A DNA stretch of 64,000 nt from Pseudomonadota bacterium (lineage in GTDB: Bacteria; Desulfobacterota; Desulfobulbia; Desulfobulbales; JAGXFP01), in assembly GCA_018823285.1 (NCBI GenBank), contig JAHJIQ010000076.1, positions 1 to 64,000 on the forward strand. The letters are read 5' to 3'. Below are positions 52,889 to 61,578 of the stretch, one piece after another. Within the stretch, counting starts at the first letter, position 1. Each line of letters begins with the position of its first letter. Under the pieces are notes generated by a model. That model saw only the letters and a program-made list of their open reading frames with translations, was not told the origin of the DNA and did no database searches. The position numbers and the translations under genes are program-made.

Positions 52889-54703
52889 ATGTTGATCGAT
52901 AAGGTTTTCATCCTTTCTGCGGTGGTGTTTACCGGGGTGCTCTGCCAGTGGTTCGCCTGGCGGGTCAAACTGCCGGCCATTCTCTTTCTGCTGATCGCCG
53001 GGATTATTGCCGGCCCGCTTACCGGGGTGCTGGATTCCGACGCCCTGTTCGGCGACCTGCTCTTTCCCTTCATCTCGCTTTCCGTTGCGGTGATCCTCTT
53101 CGAAGGCAGCCTCACTTTAAGTTTTCACCAGATTGCCGGTCTGGGCCGGGTGGTCCGGAACATGATCTCATTCGGGGTACTGGTCACCATGCTGATCACC
53201 GCCGCTGCCACCCGCATCGTCTTTGATTTCCCATGGGGGCTGGCGCTGCTCTTCGGCGCCATCACCTCGGTGACCGGGCCGACCGTGATCGTGCCGATGC
53301 TGCGCACGGTGCGGCCCACCGCGGCAGTGGCAAACATTCTGCGCTGGGAGGGGATTGTCATTGATCCCATCGGCGCGACCCTTGCCGTGCTGGTTTTCGA
53401 GTTCATCCTGGCAGGCAGCAGGGGCGACGCTCTGGGGCATACCCTTCTTGCCTTCGGCAGGCTTATCGGAGTCGGCCTGCTCATCGGGGCATTGTCCGGG
53501 TATCTTTACGGCATCATTCTCAGGCGTCACTGGCTGCCGGAGTTTCTGCACAACGTGGCCACCCTGGGACTGGTCGTCATGGTTTTTGCCGTTTCAAACA
53601 GCATTCAGCATGAGTCGGGGCTTCTGACCGTCACGGTGATGGGCATCTGGCTCGCCAACATGAAGGATGTTTCGCTGGAGGAGATTCTCGATTTCAAGGA
53701 GAGCTTGAGCGTTCTGCTTATTTCCGTCCTTTTTATCGTGCTGGCGGCGCGGCTTGATTTTCAGCGATTCATCCACCTGGGCTGGCAGGTGGTCTTTATC
53801 TTTCTTTCTATCCAGTTTCTCTCCAGGCCGCTCAGCGTGATGGTCTCCGCCCTTGGCTCGAAGTTGCGCTGGCCGGAACGGCACCTTCTTGCCTGGATTG
53901 CTCCGCGCGGGATTGTATCCGCCGCCATTTCAGCGCTCTTCGCGATCAAGCTTGAGGCGGCAGGATTCACTGAGGCTGAGCTCCTGGTGCCGCTCACCTT
54001 TTCGGTGATTATCGGCACGGTGGTCCTGCAGAGCGGCACCGCAGGATTCATTGCGAGGAAACTTGGTGTGGCGGAGCCGGAGCCCAGGGGTTTTCTGGTC
54101 ATCGGTGCCAATCTGGTGGCGAGGACCATCGGCAAGGGTCTGCAGGAGGCCGGGTTCCGGGTGCTGCTGGTCGACAGCAACTGGGAGATGATCAGCAAGG
54201 CCAGAATGGAGGGGTTGGAAACCTATTACGGGGAACCGGTTTCCGAACACGCGGACCGCAATCTCGATCTGGTCGGGATTGGGACGCTGCTTGCCCTCTC
54301 GCCTCGCGGCGCGCTCAACAGCTTGTCCTGCATGCATTATCGGATGGAGTTGGGTTCGGATTCCGTTTTTGCGATCCAGACCGCGGCGGACATGGAGATG
54401 ATCGAGGAACGCAAGGCGGTTTCCCGCATCCACTGGCGGGTTTTGTTCGGGCCGGAGATCACCTTTACCAGTCTGGCCAAGCTCCTGACCCAGGATGGCT
54501 GGGAGGTGAGGAGTACCACCCTCAGTGAAGCCTTTGATTTTGCCGCTTATCAGAATCGCTACGGGGGGCAGGCGATCCCGATGTTCGGGGTCACTCCCAG
54601 GGGCAGAATAGTGGTCTTCACCGCCGAGAATGTGCTGAACCCCCAACCGGGTTGGACGCTTATCAGCCTGGCGGCGCCGGATACCTCTCCCGCCGTTGGC
54701 TGA
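52889..54703 (+). CDS. Cation/proton antiporter (CPA1) with TrkA-N domain
   Basis: A 604-residue inner-membrane protein with 12-13 membrane helices (1 to about 390). It has the NhaP/CPA1 features around GAITSVTGPTVIVPMLRTV and LAWIAPRGIVSAAISALFA. A cytoplasmic TrkA-N/RCK domain follows (about 398-510), with the variant nucleotide motif VIGANLVARTIGKGLQEAG, and then a small C-terminal domain. It exchanges Na+ or K+ for H+ and is probably gated by NAD(H) or a related ligand. It converges on the CcdA/DsbD-like gene with a 30-bp gap. Confidence 0.92.
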   Translation: MLIDKVFILSAVVFTGVLCQWFAWRVKLPAILFLLIAGIIAGPLTGVLDSDALFGDLLFPFISLSVAVILFEGSLTLSFHQIAGLGRVVRNMISFGVLVTMLITAAATRIVFDFPWGLALLFGAITSVTGPTVIVPMLRTVRPTAAVANILRWEGIVIDPIGATLAVLVFEFILAGSRGDALGHTLLAFGRLIGVGLLIGALSGYLYGIILRRHWLPEFLHNVATLGLVVMVFAVSNSIQHESGLLTVTVMGIWLANMKDVSLEEILDFKESLSVLLISVLFIVLAARLDFQRFIHLGWQVVFIFLSIQFLSRPLSVMVSALGSKLRWPERHLLAWIAPRGIVSAAISALFAIKLEAAGFTEAELLVPLTFSVIIGTVVLQSGTAGFIARKLGVAEPEPRGFLVIGANLVARTIGKGLQEAGFRVLLVDSNWEMISKARMEGLETYYGEPVSEHADRNLDLVGIGTLLALSPRGALNSLSCMHYRMELGSDSVFAIQTAADMEMIEERKAVSRIHWRVLFGPEITFTSLAKLLTQDGWEVRSTTLSEAFDFAAYQNRYGGQAIPMFGVTPRGRIVVFTAENVLNPQPGWTLISLAAPDTSPAVG

Positions 54704-54733
54704 TCCGGGAAAAAAGGATGGGCGCCGGGCGAT

Positions 54734-55687
54734 TTAACGCAGCAGGTTGGGGAAAAAGATCAACACTATCCCGATCCCGAGCATCAGCGCTCCCCCTATC
54801 GGTTTGGTATAGACTGCATATTTTTCTCCCAGGGACGAGGTGGCCGCGAAAGCCGCAGTGCTGAAGATCAGCAGGTCATCGAGCATGAAGAACAGATCAT
54901 AGAGAAGAATATAGAGGTAATATTGCAGGGTGGAGAGGGGACTCACCGATAAAATGTAGGTGAATACCGCTGGAATGGCCGCCGAGCAGAGAAATTCGAT
55001 GGAGTTGACCACAAATGCGAGGCTGATGATTGCCACCAGACTGCCGATGGAAAACGGGGCCAGGACCACTTTTCTGATCCTGTCCATCGTTTTGCTTCTT
55101 GACTCGGGGCTGACCACCTCGCAGGTTTGCCTGCCCCTGTTTTTTATCGACTCGTAAAGATCGACCGTTCCCACCCACAGGGCGAAAAAGCCGACCAGAA
55201 GGGTCAGTTGCCGTACATACCCCATGAACAGATAGGCGTTGAGCCATGCGGTCATGAACAGAAAATAAAGGACCCCCGAGGCAAAGACGAACGAGCCGAC
55301 GATGGTCCAGATCCTGCTGCGGTCCTCAAGGGAGAGAACCAGGGAAATGAGATACACCAGAACCCACATGGCGCAGGGATTGAGACCGTCAACCAGGCCG
55401 AGGGCAATTGCCAGCACCGGCAGGGAATAATCTTTTGCGTCAATCTTGCCGACCAGGGGAATCTCGACAATGGTTGAAGGGGGGATGGCGTCTTTATCCC
55501 TGTGCCTGCCTGTTTCTTTTTGGAGATTCAGTTCGTGGAGAACAGTTTGGTCAGAATAATGCAGGGGGGTATGGCCGGTTTCATCGGTTAAAAGAAAAAC
55601 GACGGCCAGGGCGAGAAAGATCAGGATTGAATACCATTTGAATTTGTCGGCAAAGGTTTTTGCAAGTGGCTGGAGAAGAAATTTCAT
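54734..55687 (-). CDS. CcdA/DsbD-like membrane protein
   Basis: A 317-residue membrane protein with about seven helices. A membrane-embedded Cys in LGLVDGLNPCAMWVLVYL and a second in NSIEFLCSAAIPAVF match the paired intramembrane cysteines of the CcdA/DsbD group, which carry electrons from cytosolic thioredoxin to periplasmic partners. It has a longer periplasmic N-terminal segment (residues about 30-75) than CcdA. No thioredoxin domain is fused and no partner gene is adjacent. It might supply reductant to periplasmic MsrAB, but nothing in the locus shows this. Confidence 0.8.
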   Translation of the reverse strand: MKFLLQPLAKTFADKFKWYSILIFLALAVVFLLTDETGHTPLHYSDQTVLHELNLQKETGRHRDKDAIPPSTIVEIPLVGKIDAKDYSLPVLAIALGLVDGLNPCAMWVLVYLISLVLSLEDRSRIWTIVGSFVFASGVLYFLFMTAWLNAYLFMGYVRQLTLLVGFFALWVGTVDLYESIKNRGRQTCEVVSPESRSKTMDRIRKVVLAPFSIGSLVAIISLAFVVNSIEFLCSAAIPAVFTYILSVSPLSTLQYYLYILLYDLFFMLDDLLIFSTAAFAATSSLGEKYAVYTKPIGGALMLGIGIVLIFFPNLLR

Positions 55688-55874
55688 GGATATGTCCTCA
55701 ATTTATCATTTGCGGAGTCACAGTGATCGCTGGATCTCACATTTATTCTCACATCATTGTCCTGAAGAAGTCAATGTCCGGGGCAAAAGTAGTATTCGCC
55801 CTTTTATCCGGAACAATGTTATAAATGTTCGTGGTGAAATTCGGAGATCAATTCAATTATCTGGAGAGAAAAAA

Positions 55875-55991
55875 ATGGCTAAAGAACATAAGAGCATCAA
55901 GGCCGATAAGAAGAAACCGGCCATGACCCCGAAGGAAAAGAAGGCGGCGAAGGCTTCCAAGAAGGCTACAAAAAAAGCGGCCAGGGATTAG
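55875..55991 (+). CDS. Small lysine/alanine-rich basic protein
   Basis: A 38-residue protein almost entirely Lys, Ala and Glu (ADKKKPAMTPKEKKAAKASK), resembling the tail of histone-H1-like or ribosome-associated basic proteins. ATG at 55875 has a GGAGAG site seven bases upstream. The open frame reaches back to 55638, but that part overlaps the start of the divergent CcdA-like gene and is not expected to be translated. Confidence 0.6.
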   Translation: MAKEHKSIKADKKKPAMTPKEKKAAKASKKATKKAARD

Positions 55992-56018
55992 CGGGAAATC
56001 GGCAGCAGGGAGCTTGTC

Positions 56019-56309
56019 GTGAAAACAGACTCAATGACCAACCTGTTGAAAATATATAACGCAGGGATGTCCGCCGTAAAGGCGAACAAGGGGCTGGTGG
56101 CGCTGGGCCTCCTTGAGGAGAAAGAGAGGCCCAGTACGAAATATGCGGGGAAAATGAAAAAGTATAAGGCCCTGACCGCGGAAGGGCTGGAATACGGGGT
56201 CAATGTGGAAAACCCCAACAGCCCCGGGCAGACCACCCCCCATTACTATATCGACACCTTCGACCGGCTGGTGGGCCTGATCCGGACCTGGAGCAAAACG
56301 CAGGGGTAA
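56019..56309 (+). CDS. Hypothetical protein
   Basis: A 96-residue soluble protein starting at GTG 56019 behind AGGGAG. The sequence (KIYNAGMSAVKANKGLVALGLLEEKERPSTKYAGKMKKYKALTAEGLEYG) suggests a small winged-helix-like or helical domain. No family recognised. It follows the basic small protein by 27 bp and is probably in the same transcript. Confidence 0.6.
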   Translation: MKTDSMTNLLKIYNAGMSAVKANKGLVALGLLEEKERPSTKYAGKMKKYKALTAEGLEYGVNVENPNSPGQTTPHYYIDTFDRLVGLIRTWSKTQG

Positions 56310-56321
56310 CTCAACTTTCTG

Positions 56322-56511
56322 AGTTATGTTAATCTCCCGATAAAGCTTAAGTTGAGCAGCTGGCCTGCTCGTACCGATTAGTTAAGTTAAGCAGCGTGCC
56401 TGCTTACACGAAACATATGCCCTCTGGGCGAATGCGAACTTGCGAGACATCGAGACTTATACCCGAAGGGTGAAAAAATCAGTCATTCTGGCTCCTGGCT
56501 TCTGGCTTCTA
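56322..56511. repeat. Dispersed repeat R1, second copy
   Basis: It shares with 42492-42771 the edge GTTAATCTCCCGATAAAGCT, the core GTTGAGCAGCTGG / CTGCTCGTAC, and the segment CGAGACATCGAGACTTATAC-CCGAAGGGTGAAAAA-TCAGTCATTCTGGCT, ending in TCCTGGCTTCTGGCTTCT. It lies just downstream of a gene. Confidence 0.8.
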
Positions 56512-56599
56512 ATCATGGAATGCCGCCATGGCTTGGGATTATTTTGTGACAGCAAACCAATATCTTAGGCAAGTCAGAAAGTTGAGGGGGAATAAGAAC

Positions 56600-57301
56600 C
56601 TATCCTTTGTAGCCCTTATCTACCGGTAAATTTTCTTTTCCCGTCCAGGCAACCGCCATCTCATCGCAGCGTTCGTTCTGCGGGTGGCCGGCATGGCCTC
56701 GCACCCACCTGAAGGTGATGTTCAGTTTTTCGACAAGATCGAGAAGTTCGCCCCAGAGATCGGGGTTTATCGCCGGCTGGCCGTCGGATTTCACCCACCC
56801 TCTTTTCCGCCACCCTCTGGCCCAGCCCTTGTTGATGCCGTTCACCACATATTGGGAATCGGAATAGAGGGTGATCGGTTGGTCCCGGACTTCCAGTTCC
56901 CGCAGGGCGACAATGCAGGCCATCAGCTCCATCCGGTTATTGGTGGTGTGCCGATATCCGCCGCCCAGTTCTCTTGTTTTCCCGTTGTAGATCAGCACGG
57001 CTCCATATCCGCCGGGGCCCGGGTTGAAGCGGGACCCGCCATCGGTATAGATTGACACTTCTCCCGGCCTGGGCGAGGTGTCGGCAGCAGCTTCGGTGGT
57101 TTTTTTCGTGCTTTTTGTTTGAGCGGAAATCCTGGTGGCGCCGGGGTTCTTGAGCCAGGACTCCGCCTCTCCTCTGGTGGGAAAACCTTTGAATTTCGCG
57201 CCGGGGAATCCCCGCACCTGGGCATGGGCGTCCGGCCAGTTGTCATAGATGCCGGGTTTGGCACCGACCGCGATTGCGTAAAAATTTTTCTTTCCTGCCA
57301 T
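56600..57301 (-). CDS. rnhA: Ribonuclease HI with N-terminal hybrid-binding domain
   Basis: A 233-residue enzyme. The N-terminal caulimovirus/HBD-type domain (about 3-50, YAIAVGAKPGIYDNWPDA) binds RNA-DNA hybrids. A linker follows, then the RNase HI domain with its catalytic acidic residues in SIYTDGGSRFNPGPGG (Asp), MELMACIVAL (Glu), LYSDSQYVVNGI (Asp) and NERCDEMAV (Asp). It removes RNA from hybrids. Single-gene unit. Confidence 0.95.
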   Translation of the reverse strand: MAGKKNFYAIAVGAKPGIYDNWPDAHAQVRGFPGAKFKGFPTRGEAESWLKNPGATRISAQTKSTKKTTEAAADTSPRPGEVSIYTDGGSRFNPGPGGYGAVLIYNGKTRELGGGYRHTTNNRMELMACIVALRELEVRDQPITLYSDSQYVVNGINKGWARGWRKRGWVKSDGQPAINPDLWGELLDLVEKLNITFRWVRGHAGHPQNERCDEMAVAWTGKENLPVDKGYKG

Positions 57302-57431
57302 TGCTATCTATTCTCTCTTTATCGCAAGGGTTTTTGATTGTGTAACGCATTGAAATCAATAGATTTATTATCTTTTCAGCAGCCGGGGGCCGGCAGAACC
57401 TGTCCTTCCTTTTCTTCTTTCTGCTCCGGAA

Positions 57432-58190
57432 TTACTGGATCAACCGGCGGTGCAGCATGACAACGGCCAGCCAGACCGTGAAAAAGGTCAACAGCAGCGA
57501 GCCCGCGATTTCGAGGAGCCACGGCCCCTGGATTTGCCCGTAGCAGAACATCCGGGCCAGGTTGACGATCGGGGTGAGGGGGAGAAACTCGAAGATGAGC
57601 CTGGCCTTCGGCGCCATGGTTTTCAATGAAAAGAAGATGCCGGAGAAAAGAAAAAGCGGGGTGATCACGAGCGAAATAAAATAATTGAAAAAGTCATAGT
57701 TGGTGGCTAAAGCGGTCATGATCAGGCCGAAGGCGGCGAAAAAAACCCCGGAGAGAAAAAGAACCGGCAAGAGGGCAATAGTCCAGCCCGAGGGCCAGAC
57801 CCCGAACAGGGGGAGGGTGGCGAGCATGATGACGCCGGCAAAGACCCCTTTGCTGGCCGCCCAGAAAATTTCCCCGAGGACGAGATCCGTCACCCCGAGC
57901 GGGGTGGTCAGGATCGCTTCGTAGGTTTTCTGGACGGAGAGCCTGGTGTAGGCGCCGTAAGTTGTTTCAAAGGCCGCGCTGTACATGACCGAGGAGGCAA
58001 CGAGACCCGGAGCGATGAATTGCAGGTAACTCAAGCCGTCAATGAGTTCAATGTTGCGGCCCAGGCCATAGCCCATGGCCAGCAGAAAGAGCAGGGGCTG
58101 ACCCAGATTGCCGATCAGGGAAGACAGGACGAACTTGCGCCAGACCCGGAAGTTACGCATCCAGATGGTATGGAAACTCAATCCGTTCAT
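57432..58190 (-). CDS. ABC-2 type exporter permease (NodJ-like)
   Basis: A 252-residue permease with six membrane helices. It has the ABC-2 signature near FIAPGLVASSVMYSAAFETTYGAY and the coupling segment YEAILTTPLGVTDLVLGEIFWA. It overlaps its ATPase gene by four bases (ATGA). Closest in outline to NodJ/DrrB-type drug or polysaccharide exporters. Substrate unknown. Confidence 0.9.
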   Translation of the reverse strand: MNGLSFHTIWMRNFRVWRKFVLSSLIGNLGQPLLFLLAMGYGLGRNIELIDGLSYLQFIAPGLVASSVMYSAAFETTYGAYTRLSVQKTYEAILTTPLGVTDLVLGEIFWAASKGVFAGVIMLATLPLFGVWPSGWTIALLPVLFLSGVFFAAFGLIMTALATNYDFFNYFISLVITPLFLFSGIFFSLKTMAPKARLIFEFLPLTPIVNLARMFCYGQIQGPWLLEIAGSLLLTFFTVWLAVVMLHRRLIQ

Positions 58191-59161
58191 GACTCCCTCA
58201 ACGACCTGCCGGTGAGTTGAATAAAAAGATCCTCAAGGTTGGCCGGACGTCTTACCCATCGACTGGTCCGGGCCAGCAGTTTTTCCAGATGGTCGCATTT
58301 CTCTCTGGTGTAGATGTAGAGGTTGCCGTAGGCGCGTTCAATGGTCGCATCGCAGTCGGAAAAGGATGCCGCAAGTTCGTCGAGCTCGGCGATTGATCCT
58401 TCAACCTCGAAAACCTCCAATCCAACCAGGTCCATGATCAGCTGCTGCGGTTCCCCCTGGGCGACGATCCTTCCCTTGTCCATGATCAGCACCCGGTTGC
58501 TGAGCCGTGATACTTCATCCAGGTAGTGACTGGTCAGGAGCATGGTCGTCCCCTGTTCCCGCAGGATTTCCAGTCGCTCCCACATCAGGTGCCGGGCCTG
58601 TGGGTCGAGGCCGATGGTCGGTTCGTCGAGGATCAAAAGCTGCGGGTCGTTGATCAGGGCACGGGCCAGGAGGAGCCTTCGGCGCTGGCCTCCGGAGAGG
58701 TGGTCGATAATCTCGTCCCGTCGGTTGTGCAGGGCAAAAAAATGAAGCAGTTCATCTGCTTTTTTCAACGCGATTTTTCGCGGGATATTGAAGTAGCCGG
58801 CGTAGGTGAGCAGGTTTTCGGCCACGGTGAGATCCGGATCCAGACTGTCTGCCTGGGGAACAACACCGATCAAGCGTTTGACCTGACGGTGGAATTCGGG
58901 AATCTCGCGGCCAAGAAGAGAGATTTTGCCGGAAGTCTTGCGGACGAGGCCCAGCAGAATGTTGATGGTGGTGGTTTTTCCCGCGCCGTTCGGCCCCAGA
59001 AAACCCAGGCATTCCCCCGGCTGAATGGCAAAGGAAATGTTGTCGACGGCGGTGCGGCCGGAAAAATTTTTACAAAGACTGCCGACCGAAACCACCGGTC
59101 CGGCTGTCGTTTTGGGCTGCGTGGGTGCTGCCGGTATTTGAGAAATGGGCTCAGTCATCAA
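58187..59161 (-). CDS. ABC-2 type exporter ATPase (NodI-like)
   Basis: A 324-residue ATP-binding subunit. It has Walker A GPNGAGKTT, a Q-loop in GVVPQADSLDP, signature LSGGQRRRLLLARAL, Walker B LLILDEPTIGLDP and an H-loop in LTSHYLDEV, plus a C-terminal regulatory region of about 90 residues typical of DrrA/NodI. Partner of the downstream permease. Confidence 0.93.
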   Translation of the reverse strand: MMTEPISQIPAAPTQPKTTAGPVVSVGSLCKNFSGRTAVDNISFAIQPGECLGFLGPNGAGKTTTINILLGLVRKTSGKISLLGREIPEFHRQVKRLIGVVPQADSLDPDLTVAENLLTYAGYFNIPRKIALKKADELLHFFALHNRRDEIIDHLSGGQRRRLLLARALINDPQLLILDEPTIGLDPQARHLMWERLEILREQGTTMLLTSHYLDEVSRLSNRVLIMDKGRIVAQGEPQQLIMDLVGLEVFEVEGSIAELDELAASFSDCDATIERAYGNLYIYTREKCDHLEKLLARTSRWVRRPANLEDLFIQLTGRSLRES

Positions 59162-59351
59162 AAATTATTACCCGGGAGTGGTGAACACGGTTATTTTACA
59201 TAAAGGTGCATAATCCAAAAGGAATAATGTGGGTACCATACTTGAAAGTGAACCGCAAGCGGGGAGGGGTTGAAGGGGGCCGGACAGAGAAGAGTTCGTT
59301 GGCAGAAATTCGATGGGAATCAGCTGAAAATTCGATGCAGGAAAAGGGAAC

Positions 59352-59741
59352 ATGAACAACACGATTAAGGGTGTTCTGTGGTCCGGGCTGGTGTTGCCGG
59401 GTCTGGGTGAGCTGGTGCTGAAATGCTACCGGCGCGGCGCTGCCCTGGTGCTGACGGTTTCGGTCTGCATGGTTCTGATCGTTGCGAAGATAGTGAGGCA
59501 GGCCAATGACCTTTTTGCGAAAATCGAAGCGACGGGAGTGGCGATCAGCACGGATGATGTGGCAGGCGTGGTTGTTGAGCTGCTGCCCGATTCAGGAGGC
59601 CCGTCCTACCGTGTTCTGATGTTTATCATCGCCGGGTGCTGGCTCTTCAGCATTGTGGATGTGATCATGATCGCAAAAAAACTCGAGCGTATGAAACAGA
59701 CCCCGACCCGGGATCTGACTGATTCAGTGAAATGGGAATAA
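59352..59741 (+). CDS. Small membrane protein
   Basis: A 129-residue protein with three membrane segments (about 8-20, 31-48, 92-112) and a conserved-looking N-terminus LWSGLVLPGLGELVLKCYRRG, which resembles the TM2/DUF5683-type pattern of small bacterial membrane proteins (GxxLPGxGxxYxRR). AAGGGA precedes the ATG. The downstream truA start is 29 bp beyond its stop. Confidence 0.7.
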   Translation: MNNTIKGVLWSGLVLPGLGELVLKCYRRGAALVLTVSVCMVLIVAKIVRQANDLFAKIEATGVAISTDDVAGVVVELLPDSGGPSYRVLMFIIAGCWLFSIVDVIMIAKKLERMKQTPTRDLTDSVKWE

Positions 59742-59770
59742 GGGGGAGCGACCCCCAGGTGAAACAAGTC

Positions 59771-60583
59771 ATGAAGAAATCCTCTCCCGCAGCGGGCTTA
59801 CATCGTTACCGGCTGACCCTTGAATATGACGGCACCGGCTTCAGCGGCTGGCAGAAACAGACCGATGCCCGGACCATCCAGGGTGCGCTGCTGGTTGCGG
59901 CCGCCGAGATCTTTGCCGATGACAAGGTCGATCTCCAGGGGAACGGCCGCACTGATGCCGGGGTTCATGCCCTCAATTACACGGCCCACCTGGAAACCAG
60001 GGGCGCAAGGCTGCCGCCGGAAACCATCGTCAACCGTTTCAACGACCTGCTGCCGGCCGGGATCGGTGTGCGGGAAGCCGTTCCCTGTGATATCCGCTTC
60101 CATGCCCGGCACAACTGCATCGGCCGGAGCTACCTGTACCAGATCGCCAGGTGCAAAACGGTTTTTCACAAGAAATATGTCTGGTGGATCAAGGAAAAAC
60201 TTGATTCAAGAGCCATGGCCGAGACCGCCCGGATCTTTGCCGGAATGCACAACTTTGCCTCTTTTGCGGAAAAGATGGAGCTGAAAAAGTCGACCATGGT
60301 CCTTTTGAACGGGGTCTATCTTTATGAAGATGAGGAGATGCTCCGGTTGCGGGTGATCGGCTCGCACTTTCTCTGGAAAATGGTGCGGCGTCTGGCCGGG
60401 GTACTGGTGGAGGTGGGCAGGGGGAATCTTTCGAAAAGCGAGGTGGAAGCATTTCTCGCCGGGCCGTCGGATGCGCCCAGCCGATTAACTGCTCCCGCGG
60501 GTGGGCTCTTTTTCGAGCAGGCCTTCTATGACCAGGCGGAATTTGCCGATTTTCTCGCCTGGGCGGAGGAAGAGGCGTTATGA
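59771..60583 (+). CDS. truA: tRNA pseudouridine synthase A
   Basis: A protein of about 270 residues that makes pseudouridine at positions 38-40 of tRNA anticodon arms. It has the TruA landmarks LEYDGTGFSGWQKQ, the catalytic Asp in GNGRTDAGVHAL and HFLWKMVRRLAGVLVEVGRG near the C-terminus. ATG at 59771 was chosen; the open frame begins at 59732, overlapping the upstream gene. Its stop overlaps the stop of the convergent TIM-family gene by six bases. Confidence 0.95.
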   Translation: MKKSSPAAGLHRYRLTLEYDGTGFSGWQKQTDARTIQGALLVAAAEIFADDKVDLQGNGRTDAGVHALNYTAHLETRGARLPPETIVNRFNDLLPAGIGVREAVPCDIRFHARHNCIGRSYLYQIARCKTVFHKKYVWWIKEKLDSRAMAETARIFAGMHNFASFAEKMELKKSTMVLLNGVYLYEDEEMLRLRVIGSHFLWKMVRRLAGVLVEVGRGNLSKSEVEAFLAGPSDAPSRLTAPAGGLFFEQAFYDQAEFADFLAWAEEEAL

Positions 60584-61273
60584 ACCGGCGATAGCACAGA
60601 TCCGGACAAATTCCTCCACATCGAGGCTCGCGGTTCCCACCATCAATCCGGACACCCCGGCAATCCCCAGATAGTCCGCAGCATTCTCACCATTGACCGA
60701 GCCGCCATAAAGGATTGGGGCTTGCGGGGCCAGGGACTGAATCTCCCTGACTCCAAGTCTGACCTCTGCCACGGAATGGGCTCTGTCAATACCGATGGCC
60801 TCAACCGGACCGTAGCCGATGATCAATTTATTCAGATCACCCTCATCCATGGCCGCCAGTTGGGCTCGGGCATAGGGCTGATCAATGCAGACGATCGGTT
60901 GGATATCGGCGGCAACGGCCTGATTCACTTTATTGGCGATGTCCTGGTTTGTTTCGTGGAAGTATCGCCTCCGCTCAGAATGGCCGAGAATGGCGAAGTC
61001 GACCATCCCCTGCACCATTTCAGCGGCAATCGCCCCGGTATAGGATCCGAGGGGGAAGGGCGACAGGTCCTGGGTTGCCAGGGAGAGGTGATGAATACCT
61101 CCCTGGTTTCTTATCATCCGCATGATCGGCGCCAGATAAACCATTGGCGGGGCGAGGATCACCTTGAGCTGCGGAACGGGATGATAAAGCCTGGAGAACT
61201 CATTTAGCCAGTTCTCCGTCTGGGCCATGGTTTTATGGGACTTCCAGTTTGCCAGCAGGTAAGTTGTTTTCAT
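60578..61273 (-). CDS. Triosephosphate-isomerase-family paralogue lacking the catalytic Glu
   Basis: A protein of about 231 residues with the TIM-barrel fold of triosephosphate isomerase: substrate Lys in ANWKSHK, the electrophilic His in ILGHSERRRYFHE, and phosphate-binding ILYGGSVNGENAADYL. The catalytic base region, normally A-Y-E-P-V-W-A-I-G, reads G-Y-G-P-V-E-A-I-G, so Glu is replaced by Gly and Trp by Glu. The usual CIGE reads CIDQ. It is likely not a standard isomerase. The start at 61273 is the Met of MKTTYLLANWK; the longer frame has no support. Confidence 0.85.
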   Translation of the reverse strand: MKTTYLLANWKSHKTMAQTENWLNEFSRLYHPVPQLKVILAPPMVYLAPIMRMIRNQGGIHHLSLATQDLSPFPLGSYTGAIAAEMVQGMVDFAILGHSERRRYFHETNQDIANKVNQAVAADIQPIVCIDQPYARAQLAAMDEGDLNKLIIGYGPVEAIGIDRAHSVAEVRLGVREIQSLAPQAPILYGGSVNGENAADYLGIAGVSGLMVGTASLDVEEFVRICAIAGS

Positions 61274-61578
61274 TGGGTATCCCGGAACAACACGTCTGGT
61301 TCCTTTCCTGCCGGATGACAGTGTCTTCACCGTTTCTGAAGGATTCTTATGATTGCCCGGCCTCAATCTCTGCCGGACAAAGCCTATCGGTCACTGAAGC
61401 ACGAGGCTGGAAGATCCGGCCTGCTGAAAAAATAAGTGCCTCTTAAGCAAACCCCGCTATTCGTTTTCTGGATCGGAGTCTTCGCTACCTCCGGGTCTGG
61501 CCAGGAATGACAGATCTTTTTAAAAAGTCGGGCCGGACTCGGAGTCTACGCTCCGCTTACCTGATCCGGCATCCAGGA
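61274..61578. other. Intergenic region
   Basis: 305 bp. Short GC-rich segments are repeated (CGGAGTCTTCGCTACCTCCG near 61474 and GACTCGGAGTCTACGCTCCG near 61538, each a small hairpin). A 28-codon frame at 61349 is not convincing. Confidence 0.35.

Noticed and set aside
55638-55874. N-terminal extension of the small basic protein
   Set aside because: It overlaps the start of the divergent CcdA-like gene, and the internal ATG at 55875 has a good ribosome site.
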